Part shown: positions 35,739 through 46,954 of the stretch, piece after piece
Layout of the letters: every line of letters begins with the position of its first letter
Numbering within the stretch: position 1 is the stretch's first letter
Assembly (NCBI GenBank): GCA_026120035.1
Contig: JALRME010000048.1
Span: 124,001-188,000 of the forward strand
Direction: 5' to 3'
DNA from: Coleophoma eucalyptorum
Taxonomy: Eukaryota > Ascomycota > Leotiomycetes > Helotiales > Dermateaceae
DNA: 64,000 nt
The notes under the pieces: model-generated
What the model was told of the DNA's origin: nothing
Databases searched by the model: none
The model's input: the letters and a program-made list of their open reading frames with translations, nothing else
Translations under genes and position numbers: made by a program

Positions 35739-36909
35739 CCTTCCTTGTTAATAAAAAAGACCGATTGATGCTACGAGATTAAGAGTTCGAAGGATGGAAT
35801 GCTGAAAAGCAAAGTCGCTGCTAATCGGATTGACCTTGTTCGTGCCTTTTTAAATTGAGAACATATATAGTAAGGCTGTTGACTATCCCTGTAGCCGCCC
35901 CATAATCATCCGATGATAAAATATATGTAGGGATTTACTATTGAACATCCAATGTTGTCTATCACCCACCCAGCTAGGCTTAATTAGTAATATTTGTACC
36001 GGTATCGGGCGACTATTCGTCTTGCACACTACAATTATGTCGCGAAAGACTCCAACTGTCCTAATACTTGCTAGTATCTAGCTATGTCGTCGTCGTCGTC
36101 GTCATGAATATATATGTAAGAAAATAAAGATGTATTCAAATAAAGATACACTTGAACTTGTGACTATTTGTATCACTTATATCTACGAATGTATCCTACC
36201 GGCTAGTGAATTGGTAATAGTGCTAGTAGAGGCAATATTTCTGGCCCCTGATTACTACTGTTACTGCGGTCGTTACAGGGTCCTTTCTGGCTCTTATTAG
36301 CATGTTGTAGTAGTATAGCATCGTCGAGTAGCTTTAGTAGGTTAGCATTTGTATAGAGTCGCTCTAGATGTTTATGACATATACCCCTACTATCACTTGG
36401 AGGCCATGGAGGTACCTACGCTCCCCCAGTGTCCTAAGGTCATAGATGTCGCTTATATAACTGATGCGCTCTAGGTCGAGTTTAGTGGTGGTCTGGCCTG
36501 TAATTTGACTATAAATACTAATAGTAAGGAAGTATATGGCGTAGATTCGCTGGGAGCCACCTTTACCTGTGGCTTAGATGGGGTCTAGAGAGTCGCTAGA
36601 GCCGACGATAATGACAACTCAATGCAGATGGGAGCCGTCCCATTAGGATATCGGTGGAAAATCACGCGTTTATAGTGTGCATGGAACGTCCCGACACCGC
36701 TACAGATATTTTCTCATTAAGCCTAGTTGGTTGCCCAATAGAGAATGCTGGAGGCCCAATAGCAAATCCCTTTATCTACTACGATTGATCGATATGCATG
36801 ATTGGATGCCGGACTCGTTTAATCCACCTCTCGCCAGATAGGACTTCTAAGCGACAACCCCGAAGAAAAAAAAGCAATTTCGGACTCTTGAGTCCGACAA
36901 AGTGATCCG
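35739..36909. other. Intergenic with trinucleotide repeat and possible element relic
   Basis: Contains a (GTC)n microsatellite at 36086-36103. From about 36200 to 36640 the minus strand has short open pieces such as QITGQTTTKLDLERIS interrupted by stops; they may be a decayed element or gene but cannot be assigned. Confidence 0.4.
36086..36103 (+). repeat. (GTC)n microsatellite
   Basis: Six consecutive GTC units. Confidence 0.85.
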
Positions 36910-39475
36910 TTATCGTTGCATATACCATAGCGGATCGGCCCAAGGATCTCCAACTCCAAGATAGGGTGGAGGCTGCTGATATGAATCTAAATAGTGATGA
37001 CGGTTATCTAGCATCCCATTCAGATTATCTTCCTCATAAATTGCGCAGCCACCAAATCCATACGGCGGTGGTGGTCGGGCCCGATTGCTTGAAGACCTAT
37101 CGATACCAGTAACTTCATACGAAGAAGTGGTATATCTCTCTTCCCACACCGGACGCCCTTTGTAGCAGATTTCCTCTAGCATCTCGATGACTCTAAAGTG
37201 AGCTCCCTGGTGCTTCAACTTGTGGATATGCGTCGCTAGCACCTCTGAATCCTGTGCGGATAAACTACGCTCGGAGCTCTTGGGGACATCCCGGCTTACG
37301 GAAACCACCCTAGACAAAAGCTCAAAGGCATCCCGATAGGATTCGGCGGCGGTCCATCGCTCGGCAAGAAGGACTAGATTATTGGAACACGTCCGCACGC
37401 CTCTCTGCGCATATGACGGCTCGAATTCCTGAGTTCGCATACTCGGAGGTGTCACCCAGAAGCAGTAAAGTATTGTGACACCCGCTTGGAATTGAGAGAC
37501 TACCTGTGCGCCAATGAGTCAATACCTATAAAATATGAATAGTCCACTTACAGCAAGCCATGACTGAGCAATTTGCTTAGTTCTTTGGATGTTCTGAAAA
37601 GTGATGCAAGCATTACAGCAAGCTACAATTGCTTTTGCTCCTATTGCTTGCCTAATATCAGACTTCGTATCCGATACCAACCCGAGGACACTGTAATAAG
37701 CAAGCATCTTAAACCAGTTCCGTCCACCACATCGAGCACTTTCATCTATCGTTGGGATTGAGCGTTGCCATTCCTCAAGCTCCTGGCAGTATTGTGAGCG
37801 TAGTCGGTCCGAGGCAGCATGTGATGAGCGTTCCATGGTGGAGTTGGAAAATGAATTGATGATTCTGGACTGGATCTTCCTTCCAATGGTGAGATGATAT
37901 GCTACTGAGACTTTTTGTTCGTCAGACTCTATAGCATTTACCGTGTCAGCAGGCTTCGCTTCGTCTGCCAGCGCATCATCTGCAATGTCAGCAAACATCT
38001 TTTATCTTATTAGCACAGAGACCTTCTCTATGGGGCAATCCACTCTACCTCTACACTGATGAAAGTGTCTATAATTGAGACGGGATGTCCAAATGTCATA
38101 GCCACAGCTCTATCAAGACCGTAACAGCACCACCACACTCGTCTTCTCATGTGCTCGTCGAGAGTATACTTTTGTGGTTCAGAATGATGCTGTGGGATCC
38201 GACGATGTAAGCCTGCTGTAATTGCAGTTCGAATAGTTGCTGAAGATAGTTGGATGATATCATATGATGAAGACCCATGGAGAGCATACATTGCTAGGAG
38301 AAGTAGAATTGTAGTTTGCTTAATCGATGATCCATTTGAGAAAATCCTGGGGAGAATTCTGTCTTGGACATGCATGTAGAACGTCTCTGCCCGAGATGGT
38401 TTATGCTGTGTATTTCCTCCATCGGAAACCAGTGCACCTATTGCAAATATCATATAGACAAGACATTCACTAAAACTGTCTCGGTCGCCGCTATGTTCTC
38501 CTTCAGATGAAGGCTTGGACTGCCATGCTCTGCATAAAGATAAAATATGCCTCCTACGAAGGAAAGGGTATTGAGTATGCACATAGGCCATATAAGTATC
38601 TACCAAAGAGAATGATTCCTCATCGGTCAGATGCTCTATCGGGGTTCTTTCCATATGCCTTTGCAGATTCGAGGTGAGTTGTGAACCCACCGAAGCCACA
38701 CTGATGCTGGCTTGGGCAATATCTGAGTGCCGCAAAGAAGGAACCGTGGAAAGTGGGAAAATTTCCCGAGGTTCTCTAGGATTGTAACGTGCTCCCGATT
38801 CGCTATTGGCGGTTGATAGGGATGCTGCCGCTTCATAGCCACGGGAGGAATAAGGCTGTACACTGCTCCGGTGAGAAAAGTTAGGCGATGTGCATTCATG
38901 CACGCTTTCTTGTCCTGATTCTGGTCCTGCTGTTGGTTCTATTTCTCCATTTGACCCTGTAGTAGATGCCAAAGGTGTCTTATTGCGGCGAGAAACGTTG
39001 CTGGGATGATCATGGCTAATACTAGATCCTAAGTGGACTTCAAGTTCCTCCTCGAGTGCAGCCATTCTTCGCATCAATGCTTTAGTCTCAAGGCTATACA
39101 AAAATTTAAGCACTAATAAATATTTCAGCGATCTGTATACACTACCTTGAGGCTTGTTTGACGCGCCGGCTGTAAGGCTCTATCAAGATGCAATCTAAGG
39201 GGCAACTCATTGTTAGCGACATCTACGTGTTTACAACTGAAGCTTGCCATGCTAATCACTTACCAGCGTTGGCATGAAGGCAGTGGCCGCAAGTAGGACG
39301 GTTCTTATCACACTAAAGAAAAAAGCGTCAGTTGCCACTGATTAACCTGCCAGCATTGAGAGTCGACCTTCTGCTTCCTAATTCTGCATCTCTGGCACGC
39401 AAGTCGTCTGCTCCGGCCAGGGGACGATTTGCTAGGCTCTTGCCGACCCCCATATTGTTCCGATTCTTGGGGCAT
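36910..39475 (-). CDS. Zn2Cys6 transcription factor with fungal-specific TF domain
   Basis: Six exons, 39368-39475, 39264-39312, 39146-39194, 38049-39093, 37552-37998 and 36910-37503, give 763 aa; introns of 55, 69, 52, 50 and 48 nt. The first three exons split the zinc cluster (Cys 27, 30, 37, 44, 47, 54; CQRCRIRKQK then CDKNRPTCGHC). A short linker follows, then SLETKALMRRMAALEEELE (dimerisation helix). The PF04082-type regulatory domain is clear: YPFLRRRHILSLCRAW, TTILLLLAMYALHG, AGLHRRIP, MRRRVWWCCYGLDRAVAM. The start ATG at 39475 is the first in frame. The gene is divergent from the SnoaL-like gene (631 bp between starts) and sits between two Dal5-type transporter genes, so it is a candidate local regulator of uptake. 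The exon 4/5 junction is the least certain. Confidence 0.85.
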
Positions 39476-40106
39476 GGTCGGCTCTATTGTATGTATTCCG
39501 TACGATATTGCTTGAAAGCAAGTGCGGTGCAGTTGGCGGGCTGAATATGTTGGACTCTAGAGTGCGATGGATGCCGACAGAGGTTTTAGGAACCTTGGGT
39601 GGGATGAATGCCGAAGTGGAGCGTTAATGCAAAACCCATTAGTCAGTACACCCAAGGACCTAACTAAATTGCTACGGTCTGGGTGTCTTTTGGATGATCC
39701 CAACAAGCAAAGTGCTAAACCAATGTGTACCGAGTACTTAATCTTGTACGTGGTTGATTCTCTAGACTAGCAATTAGCAAAAAGTCCGGTCATGGAGGAG
39801 GAGGTGCAGATTGAGTTCCAATCTGTCGTCTATTTGCGGGCCATCATGCCGCATTATCTCGCACTTTCGGCATCCAAGCCCGCTTCGCTCAGATAAAACA
39901 TTCACTTTAATCTATCGTGACGACGAGTCTGCGCTACTCGGATATGCAAATTAATCATTTATGGAACTTAGAATAGCTTAGGGTTCGACCTGGGGATAGA
40001 GTTGGAAATGCGATTACAAGAATCCTGTCGCGCACGCACATGCAACTTCTGCTGCTGCCATTGACTTCCATTCAAGTTCTACCTTCAACCGACTCTTTCC
40101 TTCGTC
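39476..40106. promoter_or_regulatory. Divergent promoter, regulator and SnoaL-like gene
   Basis: 630 bp between the start codons of the Zn2Cys6 gene and the SnoaL-like gene; short CGG triplets occur but no defined operator is claimed. Confidence 0.35.
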
Positions 40107-40663
40107 ATGGCATTCGAATGTGACGATAAAATTCTCGATCCAGTAATCAAGGCTCATCTGAAAACCTTCTATGAACTTGCGGATATTGAGCCAGAACACG
40201 AAGCTTGGGCAAACCATTTTTCGTCGGGTGCGGTATTGAAGAAAGGACAGGATGTCGTACAAGGCCGTGACAGTGAGTATTGTCTTTCTCTCTTCCCTGG
40301 TAGTGCGTCGCATGTTGCCCCAAGCCACAAATTGAGATGGGAATAGGGGTTTTCTGATGAGTGTAATATAGAAACCTTGAAGCTTCGGATAGATTCCTGG
40401 GTACCACTGCGTGCGCGAAAACATACCATTCATAAGGTATATCCGCTGGGCAACGATACAGACGAGGTAATGCTTTATGGAACGAGCGACTTTTTCTTCA
40501 AGGATGGGACGGACAAGAAGTCAGACTGGGCGGCAAGGGTTCATATGATTAGAACGGGAGAAAAGTCAGTGGAAATTGATTACTATCATATTTACATGGT
40601 AAGCAAGTCTGGCTCTTATGCGTAAATGTTATTTTGACGTAGCTGGAATCCCAGGATGCGTAA
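40107..40663 (+). CDS. SnoaL/NTF2-like small protein
   Basis: Exons 40107-40272, 40372-40598 and a terminal 9-nt exon 40655-40663 (GAT GCG TAA) give 133 aa; introns are 99 and 56 nt. Visible features: an N-terminal helix (VIKAHLKTFYELADIE), WANHFSSGAVLKKGQDVVQG, then beta strands LRARKHTIHKVYPLG, EVMLYGTSDFFF and SVEIDYYHIYMD. This fits the alpha+beta SnoaL/NTF2 fold common in fungal accessory genes. If the last intron is retained, the protein ends at 40625 with VSKSGSYA instead. No catalytic residues can be assigned. Divergent from the adjacent transcription factor gene. Confidence 0.7.
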
Positions 40664-41111
40664 TGCTGACTGATTATTTCTTCAAAATATTCTTTTATAT
40701 ATTTGATAGAGGATATAAAGGAGTACAATTTCTAAATCTCAGTTATGGTTTGTTGCCATTTTGTGACAATACAACAAAAGTGCTTCACTTTGATTACCAT
40801 GAAGGTGGTCGAGACGTTTTAAAGTAATTAAAAGCATGAATTAAGTATCTAGTGAGCATTTACAGCTGTTTCGTTTGTACAGGGACGATAGAACTAGCGT
40901 GTTATCAATAGCATTTGACTGCTATTGGCAAGTTCCCTCCGCTGAACTAAATCCAATAAAAGCCATTGCAATGGGTATATGACTCGATCCAAGTTGGTAA
41001 AAATAAGTTCAATAATAACTAGTTACCTAGCAAAATACATCACTCTTGTCAGAAAGCTTCCCCAATGCACAAACGTCAGGCCCGGTGAGCCACCAATATC
41101 AAAGTACTTTA
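40664..41111. other. Convergent intergenic region
   Basis: 3' flanks of the SnoaL-like gene and the second transporter; no gene seen. Confidence 0.6.
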
Positions 41112-43079
41112 TCAGTAAACATATCGGAATCCCACCTTCTCCTTGTCAGTTAGGTCACCCAGCATGTCTTGTGCAGAGAGCTCTGCAATATTCTTCTCCT
41201 TCTCCGAGCGACGAGCGTTCTCCCAGCGCACACCAAAAGCATATAATCCCATACAAACAATCGCACCAATCTCGCATCCCGTGATACTATTATATCCTGT
41301 TGTATATTCAGGAGCCTGGTCTGACCTGAATAGTTGTGGGGCAATGATATTTGCGATACAGTAGCTGCTGAATACCATAGCGTTGACGGTGAGTTTCTTG
41401 GTATGTCCGGAAGTGTTAGAGAGCGGGAGGGAGATAACTGGTGTATATATTAGCATTATAATAAGAAAGTAGAGCTGGATCATACTTGTTGGATAAGCTC
41501 CCCAGAAAAAGTAGAAGAAGTAGTAGCAAATAAGAAGACCAATTTGATTTTCTGAAGGTAGTTCTATTGGTGATGTATTCAATTAGTTATTTGTCGCTTC
41601 AAACAGTCTGTAGGACGGGGAAGTATTATACTTCTGATAAGAATAGAGCAAACAAGTGGTACAAGACAACAGAGTGCACCCCAAAGAGTACGTTTATTAG
41701 TCGTATAGTGGGAAAGTCCTGATACCAGCGCAGCCGAGATAGTCTGAAAGATACCTGTAGGCATACCAAGAAGGGTCGTTTGTAACTTTCCATAGCCGAG
41801 TCCTGACACGATTTGGGCGGCGAAGGTCACAAGGCCCCCATTTGGGATGTTGAGAAAGATTCCAATAGCGACAATGAGCCACGATTTATAATCAGTGAAG
41901 GCTTCTCGAACTTGATACCACTTCCATTCCTTTTATGGCATTAGCCCCGTGTACAATGTCTCTCTTTCGTTGCACAGCAATCAGTGTATTTACCTTGCTA
42001 TGGATACCAGTCATGTTCTCTTTTATTCTGTCCACTGCAATGTACTTCTCGCGCTTGTCCAAGAATCTCGAGTTAAGAGGTCCATCAGGGAGTAAGAAGA
42101 ACAGTACCGCTGCCCAGGCGATAGTAAAGCCACCGAGGACGATGAAAAGTAATCTCCATGATGCGATCGCGGTGTAGGAATGGCCAATTCCCCAAGATAT
42201 TAATCCTGTAACTACCTACACATCAAAAGGTCAGTCAGCAACGCCAGGGTTAGAGCAACTGAGCGGCTTACGGAGGACAGTGAAGTGAACCAGCTGTAGA
42301 TAAAATATTAGCGCAGGCATTGATAATCAGAAATGAAAGAGGGCTGAACGGTGACATACACCGTCACACGAAGTGGTTGCTCTGTCTTCTTGTACCACAT
42401 CACAGTGATGATACTGCACAGAGGGTAGAAGGGTGCTTCAGCTAAGCCCATTAAGAATCGTAGTGTCATGATGCCCGCTGCATTTTGCGTCGCGCCCATT
42501 AGGCTCACAAGAATGCCCCAAGACAAAACATTCGCCGCGAATAACTTCCCTACGGGTAGTCGTTGTATCATAGCACTAGACGGAAACTCGCCAAGCAGAA
42601 AGCCAAAGTAGAAAATTGAACCAACTGAATAAAAATGTCAGAAATGGTCCATAGCACATCATAGTGGGCAGGGGGCTACAGAAACTAACCCCAGCTGTAT
42701 TGCTGGCCCACAAGATGCAAGTCTGTTTTCATGCCATAAAGAGCTGCATTCGAGATAATTATTTTCTATGTAGAGGAGCATTAAGATCAAAGTACACTCA
42801 GAAGTTTCCAATCAGAAATCATAGAGGCAGAGGACTTACATCAATAGCAGAGATGTTAGTTGTCACCCACATCAATGGCAGAAGTCTCCAGTCGATCTTG
42901 TGCAGAACTCTTTTCGCGTCCGCAATAGAATAGTCGCCATACTGACTTTGGTGCTCAGTCAAATATACCGCAGCATCTTCGAATTTGGGTTCGACTTTCT
43001 CGTCGGCGTGAAAGGAGCTGACGGATGGCGCTCTGATTTCCTCGTCGACGGCGGCAACTTTCTGAGGCGACGATGCCAT
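41112..43079 (-). CDS. MFS transporter, Dal5-like (ACS family), eight exons
   Basis: Exons 42840-43079, 42690-42765, 42360-42624, 42272-42293, 41994-42215, 41632-41929, 41486-41563 and 41112-41437 encode 508 aa; all seven introns (48-74 nt) follow GT-AG and keep frame, including a 22-nt exon (WFTSLSS). ATG at 43079. Marks of the family: IDWRLLPLMWVTTNISAID, KIIISNAALYGMKTDLHL, QQYSWVGSIFYFGFLLGEFP, RFLMGLAEAPFYPL, MWYKKTEQPLR, LPDGPLNSRFLDKREK with RIKENMTGI, and SNTSGHTKKLTVNAMVFSSYCIANI. Same group as the transporter at 34033-35738 but not a recent duplicate. Exon 4 is the least certain because of its size. Substrate unknown; nicotinate, allantoate or similar anions are transported by relatives. 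Confidence 0.82.
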
Positions 43080-44090
43080 CTTTATTAACCGTCCCGAATA
43101 ATTACTTATTGGCGAGTGGTGAGAAGATTTCAGTGCAAATTTATATATGTTCAGTCCTTGAGAGACGGAAATAATGGTCGTTTCTCCTCAAAGCTGTGGT
43201 CCTCTGTGAGATATATACACTTTCACATACACAACTAGCGCATTGACCAATGAGCGGCAGAAAGATAAAGGTGTATGTGTGTATTGTAATTTTGCCATTG
43301 TTGTGGGAGGGCTGTTCTCCAGATAATTGCCATGGATAAGACGGCGTGGATAATCACGTCAATCTATCCTAGTATGCGAGAGTTGATGGTACAACAGTTA
43401 GACTTTAGGAGCCCGGAGCTCAAAATCCGTTATCTATTCATGTAGGACATTTTTTCTGCGAAAGTCCGAAACTGGGATGCATGAATAGCGGGGCTCGTAT
43501 CGGATCCATACTGGCAGTACTAGAAACTGGCTATCTTCGTATTAGAAAACCCCTCGATATAGCTTAATATGTAGGGGTGACCCCAGAGTATGAAGATCCG
43601 CTATGTGTGCAGAAAGTGCTGCGCCGAGGATCACTCATTCAGAATTGGTCGATCCTATGTTGTTACGCAACGTTCCCCATTTTGCACATGTTGCCAACGC
43701 TAGGCCAGAGTCATGGGGCCATCCAAGTTCGGATTATGAAGGCTTCAAATATAAAAGGTTAGGAAGCTAATAAAGATGCTCCAAGAAAGGTAGATAGTTC
43801 CTGTCGAGACTTCGGCTTTACGTCTGTTTAATAGCCGACGAGGGATATTCTTAGACTATCGGCCTCTCAGAGTCCGATTCCCACTTAGCGGATCACAAGG
43901 AGAAACGGTATATACAATAGAAAGAAATGAAAGAGAAATAATGTGGATACTGTATTAATGGGAAATGTCACAATTCGTTTCGTGATTTATATAAAATTAC
44001 TACTGGCGCAAGTTATTCTATGTTCACTCATTGCTTAACAAACCGTTCATTAAATCGTTTGCAAATTTGTCCTCACATTCTCCATCCGCC
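43080..44090. other. Divergent promoter region
   Basis: Between the second transporter gene and the amidotransferase gene; no coding region supported. Confidence 0.55.
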
Positions 44091-44862
44091 ATGGCAGACA
44101 CTAAAGGATTAAAAATCGCAGTTGTCATTAATGAGTCTTCTGTACATACGGAGCCCATGAAGGCAGCGTACCGAGAGACACTTGCTGCAGTGTCCCCTTC
44201 AACCACCCTCAATTTCTATGATGCCATCCAGGCACAGGAATATCCAGATGTAGCGAAATACGACCTCGTTGTGTTCAGTGGGGGTTCTGTATTCGCTATG
44301 GAAGATATCCCATGGGTAGTGAGAGAAAGAGAGTTTATTAGAACAACAATTAAAGAGCACCCGAAGAAGAAGTTGATGGGAATCTGCTGGGGCCATCAGA
44401 CTCTTCATGTTGCTCTGGGTGGCGTAGTCAGGGAAATGGGTTCTGCAGATGTAAGTCTATCCCACACCCCTCCTTCTGTACCAATATCCAACTCACCATA
44501 TCTAGGTTGGTGTTCATACTGTTCCTCTTACACCTATGGGAAAGGAATTCTTCGCAAATTATCTTGCTTCTGGAGATGAGTTCAGAATTCAACAGTTCCA
44601 CAAAAGGGATGTCGCCACTCCCGCCCCTGGCTTCTTGCCTCTAGCGATGAACAACGAGGCATTTATCAACCCAGAGAACACAATCATTACTTTCCAAGGA
44701 CACCCTGAGATGACGTCCACATGGGCGCAGAGTGCTATCAAAGCCGCCCCAGTATATACCGAATTGACTGGGCAGACAATGGATCAAATGGTAGACAGTG
44801 CTGCATCTTCGAATGATGGCCAACATATCTGGAAGCGAGTGTTAGCTTGGGTTCATGAGTAG
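44091..44862 (+). CDS. Class I glutamine amidotransferase-like protein
   Basis: Exons 44091-44450 and 44506-44862 with a 55-nt intron (GTAAGT...TCTAG) encode 238 aa. ATG at 44091 lies in a strong context (CCGCCATGG). The triad of the class I GATase fold is present: nucleophile Cys99 in LMGICWGHQ, and His186/Glu188 in FQGHPEMT. FSGG and DIPWVVRE are in typical positions. It is a stand-alone GMP-synthase-type amidotransferase domain (like yeast YLR126C), likely cytosolic; hydrolysis of glutamine or a gamma-glutamyl compound is expected from the family, the real substrate unknown. It lies beside two organic-anion-type transporters and a regulator, which would suit a nitrogen-scavenging role, but this is inference. 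Confidence 0.85.
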
Positions 44863-45739
44863 TTTAGGTATCTACAAATGCGATATTAGTATAGTAACCC
44901 TAATCCTTGATATCCCGCTTGCACTGAATCCCCTAACCACCGCCACCGCCATTCCTACGGAGCATATAGCACTAGTAGTAAATAAAGAATAAAACGTCCT
45001 GCCCCCCCCTCTACTGAAGAAGCCTACAGTACAATCTAGGGCAGGGAGTACAACCTAGGGCATGGGAAGTAACATGTTGAGTACCAACCTTCCGAGAACC
45101 GGCTCGCGATATAACCTATATCTAGTATAGAACTAGATATACCACCCACCCTTAGACTATCTACAGTAAAGATCGCATTACCCGGAAAGTACGTAGGTAA
45201 GCGTAGTGAACTATAAGTATTTATAACCTAGTCTGAATTCTCGCACCAGTCACAGTTTTATCGAGCGTTGTCTAGGCAGAACCCGGGATCTACCCCACAA
45301 ATGTCATTCCAGGCTGCCGGTGCCTGGGATCACATCCTTGTCTGCAGCCCATCTTCATTTGATGTTGGGGATTTAGTCCATTTGATGAGCATCGTGGTGG
45401 TACGCGGCCAAATCTTAGTTTCAGGGCTTGAGTTCAGCGCCCCACCGACTTCGCCAACCCCCTGCAGATAGATGTCTGTACTTATTATGCAGGCCCCTCG
45501 ATATCTCAATCCTTTTAGACACAGGATTGATTCATTTTAAGGGAGGGAAGGGGTTGTTCAGTGGGAATCCAGGCAGCAGGTTCTGGGCAGCAGATTCCCC
45601 AATGTCGCAAATCTCTGTAATATATATGTGGTTGAGTTACCTTTGTTAATGACAGTGGCAATTGTTTAACTCAAGCTTGGCTACTTACTTCTCAGCCCAG
45701 GGAATTGGATCCATTGTCAAGCATCGAGACACAACAACC
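44863..45739. other. Intergenic, no gene seen
   Basis: Includes a C8 run near 45002 and short low-complexity stretches. Weak open frames near 45268-45471 are not supported. Confidence 0.5.
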
Positions 45740-46295
45740 ATGGGGTAAGTTGACAATATATCGCGGCCTGATAAACATTGACTTAAGCTACCTAGCTATA
45801 CTCACTACTGGGAAGTCCTTAAGGAGCAGGAGTTTCAGCAGATCTGGGAAAAGCTTATCACAGACTCCAACCAAATCATTGACGCAGCTAATATTCGCTT
45901 GTGTGAAGATACTCGTTATTGTGCACGCGCATCTATCGACGAAGGGATTAAACTGAATGGTTACGATAGTGGCCATGAGCCTTTTGAGTTAATGCCTAGC
46001 CAAACCAAATTCACCTTCTATAAGACGGCTAGGAAACCATACGATCTCGCTGTTACAACGATCTTATTGAGGGCGAAAATGTTAGCGGGTAGTGCCTTTA
46101 AGCTAAGGTGAGTTGTAGTGATTTTGAGATAGCTTGTGTCCTTTTATGGCTTTATGCTTATTATTCGTGGCTTAATACAGTTCGGATGGTGACTGGAGCG
46201 ACCCTGAAGATACCTGGATCAATGCATTACAACTTTACAAAACACTATGGCCTTGCGAGGAGGATCCGATTGGGAAGGTATTGGATATGGAGTAG
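45740..46295 (+). CDS. MGYTHYW-family small protein
   Basis: Spliced to 143 aa from 45740-45744, 45796-46107 and 46181-46295, introns of 51 and 73 nt (GTAAGT...CCTAG; GTGAGT...ACAG). The first coding exon is only ATGGG; its splice creates MGYTHYWEVLKEQEFQQIW, the conserved start of this family. The body continues with SIDEGIKLNGYDSGHEPFEL, FTFYKTARKPYDLAVTTILL and SSDGDWSDPEDTW, matching the recalled family plan (MGYTHY; dGI.fNG; F.KTarkPYD..v...L; SSDGdw). I know this family as uncharacterised, widespread in bacteria and their phages and scattered in fungi. No catalytic motif is evident. A transfer origin is possible but not shown by the sequence alone, and it has acquired two normal fungal introns. 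Confidence 0.7.
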
Positions 46296-46954
46296 GACAA
46301 TGAGAGTAATATGTAGACTCTGTGATAATATATAGGCATACGTTGGAACAAGAAATTGAGTCGTAAGATTTAGTTTTAAAAGTCCTTGTACACACTCTAT
46401 TTAAAACACCGATACGTCTTATATCTTATTCTCCTCCCCTTTAGAGTTATACAGTCCTAAGCCGACGCAACTTGCCAGATCTAGGAAACCGCTAAACCTA
46501 GCGAGCCAGATCGGACAACTAAGATAACATTTGATGAAACTAAGTATTACAACGGAAGCCGATATACAACAGGTGTTTGCCCATATGCAGTAAGTAAAGG
46601 ATATTATATCGTAGAACTCCAAGTGTTTTGAAAACTTATCTGTATTCCAAGGGATGCATACACGTATGAGTTCACCGTAATTCATTTTATAACCATATAG
46701 CTTACCTCCCTAACTGGTCGGCTGGAACTAAACGTCGGTATATCATTCTTATATAACCCCCAACCCCCCTTCTCACTTCTCTTACTACCATTTGGTGACT
46801 AAAGTAACACGCTTCGTAAATTAGGACCTGCCCTTATTATCTTCGCCGCGAGACATTTCAACAAAAGTGATCTAAGGTGATATATACATCCAGCAAGCAA
46901 GCGGATATCTATTCAATATTATTTCGTATCTATTCCATCACCCTAACAAATGAT
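46296..46954. other. Intergenic, no gene supported
   Basis: An 88-codon open frame at 46419-46685 (minus) lacks any supporting feature. AT-rich. Confidence 0.45.

Noticed and set aside
34033..44862. Secondary-metabolite cluster
   Set aside because: No backbone synthase (PKS, NRPS, terpene) is present; transporter and regulator genes alone are not enough.
46419..46685. 88-codon minus-strand frame with ATG
   Set aside because: Random composition, no signal peptide, no recognised family.
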